Shown: positions 41,588-42,940 of the stretch, piece after piece
How the letters are laid out: each line of letters begins with the position of its first letter
How positions within the stretch are numbered: position 1 is the first letter of the stretch
Assembly (NCBI GenBank): GCA_945897865.1
Contig: CAMDHJ010000013.1
Location: forward strand, 1 to 42,940
Direction of reading: 5' to 3'
DNA length: 42,940 nt
Origin: Tepidiphilus sp. J10
Lineage (GTDB): Bacteria; Pseudomonadota; Gammaproteobacteria; Burkholderiales; Thiobacillaceae
Notes under the pieces: model-generated
What the model saw: the letters and a program-made list of their open reading frames with translations, nothing else
Databases searched by the model: none
Told to the model about the DNA's origin: nothing
Position numbers and translations under genes: made by a program

Positions 41588-42304
41588 TCAGGATGATTCA
41601 CCATCATTTCCCAACTCGCAGACGCGATCAAAAATGATGGTGGCGAGATGCGCGCAAGCTGTTTTTACCGTATGCCAGTCATGCCACTTCGACTCAAGAT
41701 TCTTGTATTCCGGCAAACCAGGGGACACCTCGTCCAAGTCATAGGGAAGCGCATTGGCAAGCTGTATTTGTAATTGTTGCAACGGGGACTCTCCGTTGTC
41801 CTGTGGATAAAACGTGTCGAACGGCTTCAGCGCGAGCGCAAGCTGTTCATCGCCGATGTGGTCGGCAAGCGCGACGAAGTCGAGGTAGTCTCGCGTGGCG
41901 TTTCGCTTGAGGATGAGCACACCCTTGATGCGAAGAATTTCGGCCTCAGTCGGGATCGTCAGAAGTTCGCCGTGGAAGTCGATCACCATCGTCTCCAGCG
42001 GAGCTTCCCGAATTAATTGCCGCACACCGGTTTCGATCCCGTCCAGGTTCCCAAGAATCTGTACCGGACGCTGAACACGCGCAGTTTTCCAGCCCGCTAC
42101 CGCTTCCAGTTCCCCCAGTACAACGTCAAACCGTGAACGCAGATCGGTCAGAACATGATCCGCATCACGCGAAAAGCGATGCCCGGCATGAATCGCGGAG
42201 GCCGTGCCGCCGACCAGAACGGCCTCCGGCAGGATGCGTTGCAAGCGTGCTGCTGATGAAAGGACAAGCTCCCAATCAGGAAGTGGCTTGATGCGCATCG
42301 GCAT
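41588..42304 (-). CDS. Nucleotidyltransferase, AbiEii/AbiGii-like
   Basis: This 238-residue cytoplasmic protein has the minimal nucleotidyltransferase signature VLVGGTASAIHAGHRFSRDADHVLTDL at about 29-53 (GG motif plus D-x-D). MVIDFHGELLTIPTEAEILRIKGVLILKRNATRDYLDFVALAD follows, typical of AbiEii/AbiGii toxin-like proteins. Starts at 42304 and 42298 are both inside the end of the upstream gene, so the pair is translationally coupled. Many members work as toxins or in phage defence with an upstream antitoxin; others have no proven role. Confidence 0.8.
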   Translation of the reverse strand: MPMRIKPLPDWELVLSSAARLQRILPEAVLVGGTASAIHAGHRFSRDADHVLTDLRSRFDVVLGELEAVAGWKTARVQRPVQILGNLDGIETGVRQLIREAPLETMVIDFHGELLTIPTEAEILRIKGVLILKRNATRDYLDFVALADHIGDEQLALALKPFDTFYPQDNGESPLQQLQIQLANALPYDLDEVSPGLPEYKNLESKWHDWHTVKTACAHLATIIFDRVCELGNDGESS

Positions 42305-42503
42305 AGTGCATCCAGAAGTGGTAACGCTGCGCATGGGGATCGGCGAGGTAAGGCCGACAAACACGCCGCACATGCTCCAGCAAGGCGCGATCCTGAATCG
42401 CCGCCGCGCGTAGCTCGGACCAATCCTGCCAACGGCCTCGCGAAATCACATCATCGATAGCAGCGAGCGTATAGCGTTGATGATTGAGGTGACGGTGCAA
42501 CAT
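42276..42503 (-). CDS. Small protein upstream of the nucleotidyltransferase (antitoxin candidate)
   Basis: This 75-residue protein reads MLHRHLNHQRYTLAAIDDVISRGRWQDWSELRAA, then QRYHFWMHYAD. The RYTLAAIDDVI-RG-DW pattern recurs, from memory, in small proteobacterial proteins paired with nucleotidyltransferases. It overlaps the downstream gene by 23-29 bp. No DNA-binding motif is certain. Its role as antitoxin or partner is inferred from position. Confidence 0.65.
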   Translation of the reverse strand: MLHRHLNHQRYTLAAIDDVISRGRWQDWSELRAAAIQDRALLEHVRRVCRPYLADPHAQRYHFWMHYADAHQATS

Positions 42504-42823
42504 GGCAACCCGTAAATAGTGACTGCAAAAAATTCAGGTTATTCATTACCCTCCCGCGCGTCATTCCCGCGTATGCGGGAACCCAGTTAGTTGGGTTGAT
42601 TGCCCTTAAATATAAACAGATTAACGTTCTGGATTCCCGCATACGCGGGAATGACAGGTGGCTGAGTCATCGGCTAGCAGCCGATAAACACACATTATGA
42701 AACGCCAGCTTTTACAAATTGTAGTCGTCATGATCGATTCGACGAACCTGAATCACTATTGGGCCGCCGGAAACAAAAAAGAGGGGGCGAACCCCAATGC
42801 CGTTAAGTTAAGCCCAAGGTAAG
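42504..42823. other. Intergenic region with a REP-like doublet and probable IS end
   Basis: The region holds the doublet at 42561-42654. Toward the right it holds CTTAACTTAACGGCATTGG (minus strand, just after the partial transposase stop), a sequence typical of IS flanks. I see no gene between 42655 and 42823. Confidence 0.5.
42561..42654. repeat. REP-like doublet (TCATTCCCGCGTATGCGGGAA)
   Basis: Two copies of TCATTCCCGCGTATGCGGGAA in opposite orientation, each itself a hairpin, are separated by 52 bp of AT-rich sequence. This is a widespread proteobacterial intergenic repeat type. Confidence 0.88.
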
Positions 42824-42940
42824 TCATCGGATAGCCTTGTAAGCGCGATACCGAATAGGTTTAACGGCTTGCCGATCACGTGGAAAGTGACGGTCTGGAC
42901 GCAGCCATTCCAGGGTATCGGCAACCAGTTTGAGGAGGTC
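42824..42940 (-). CDS. C-terminal fragment of a probable transposase entering from the right edge
   Basis: The last 38 codons before a TGA at 42824-42826 read DLLKLVADTLEWLRPDRHFP and then RDRQAVKPIRYRAYKAIR. The basic RHFPRDR...KPIRYRAYK ending resembles C-termini of IS4-type transposases. TTAACTTAACGGCATTGG follows. Only this tail is visible, so neither family nor intactness can be judged. Confidence 0.5.
   Translation of the reverse strand, partial: DLLKLVADTLEWLRPDRHFPRDRQAVKPIRYRAYKAIR

Overview
The window looks like a chromosomal segment of a betaproteobacterium, probably a respiring and possibly autotrophic or sulfur-handling member of the Nitrosomonadales/Burkholderiales. The reasons are a CNP1-like protein (a family I know from this class), the rubrerythrin / Fe-S oxidoreductase / DUF3501 cluster, high-GC codon use and the style of the REP-like intergenic repeats. 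The taxonomic call is inference; there is no rRNA gene here. Nearly all of the window is coding, with about 37 credible genes, no tRNA and no CRISPR array.

Layout. (1) 1-4320, minus strand: a vitamin B12 uptake and activation operon, btuB-cobO-btuC-btuD, under a well-preserved cobalamin riboswitch; btuD runs off the left edge. (2) 4425-7755, minus: an apparent oxidative-stress/iron operon, rubrerythrin, two-cluster Fe-S oxidoreductase, DUF3501, an encapsulated-ferritin-like (EncFtn) protein, then a CNP1-like exported protein. (3) 7968-14608: two related lipoproteins (minus) and a divergent NarL-type histidine kinase/response regulator pair (plus). A 25-bp palindromic element lies upstream of both lipoproteins. 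(4) 14620-17263, minus: a small DMT-superfamily membrane protein, a chemoreceptor and an exported rhodanese. (5) 17581-28401, minus: the most interesting block, described below. (6) 28562-31614: a sigma-54 activator, an OB-fold periplasmic protein and an MFS exporter. (7) 31995-37674, plus: type II secretion genes gspGHIJKLMN, without C, D, E or F. (8) 37839-42503, minus: a glycosyltransferase, a large subtilase, and a nucleotidyltransferase with a small partner that looks like a toxin/antitoxin-type pair. The right edge holds what is probably the C-terminal end of a transposase.

The candidate system is at 17.6-28.4 kb. Ten genes point the same way: a USP-like protein, a small membrane protein, a TSUP-family transporter, a two-domain universal stress protein, a Cam/CcmM-type gamma-carbonic anhydrase, and a six-subunit Hyf-like membrane complex (hyfB, C, E, F, G, I). 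The large subunit has lost both nickel-binding cysteine pairs, so this is not a hydrogenase but an energy-converting hydrogenase-related (Ehr-type) complex. The small subunit keeps its [4Fe-4S] cysteines, and no ferredoxin-like or NADH-input subunit is present. The carbonic anhydrase keeps all three zinc histidines and ends 3 bp before hyfB. A good GG-N10-GC promoter precedes the block, and the activator gene next door has the GAFTGA loop and no receiver domain. My working hypothesis (inference) is a sigma-54-controlled, ion- or redox-coupled CO2/bicarbonate handling complex, comparable in logic to cyanobacterial NDH-1 CO2-uptake complexes.

REP-like inverted repeats are scattered between genes throughout, including inside the Ehr and gsp operons.
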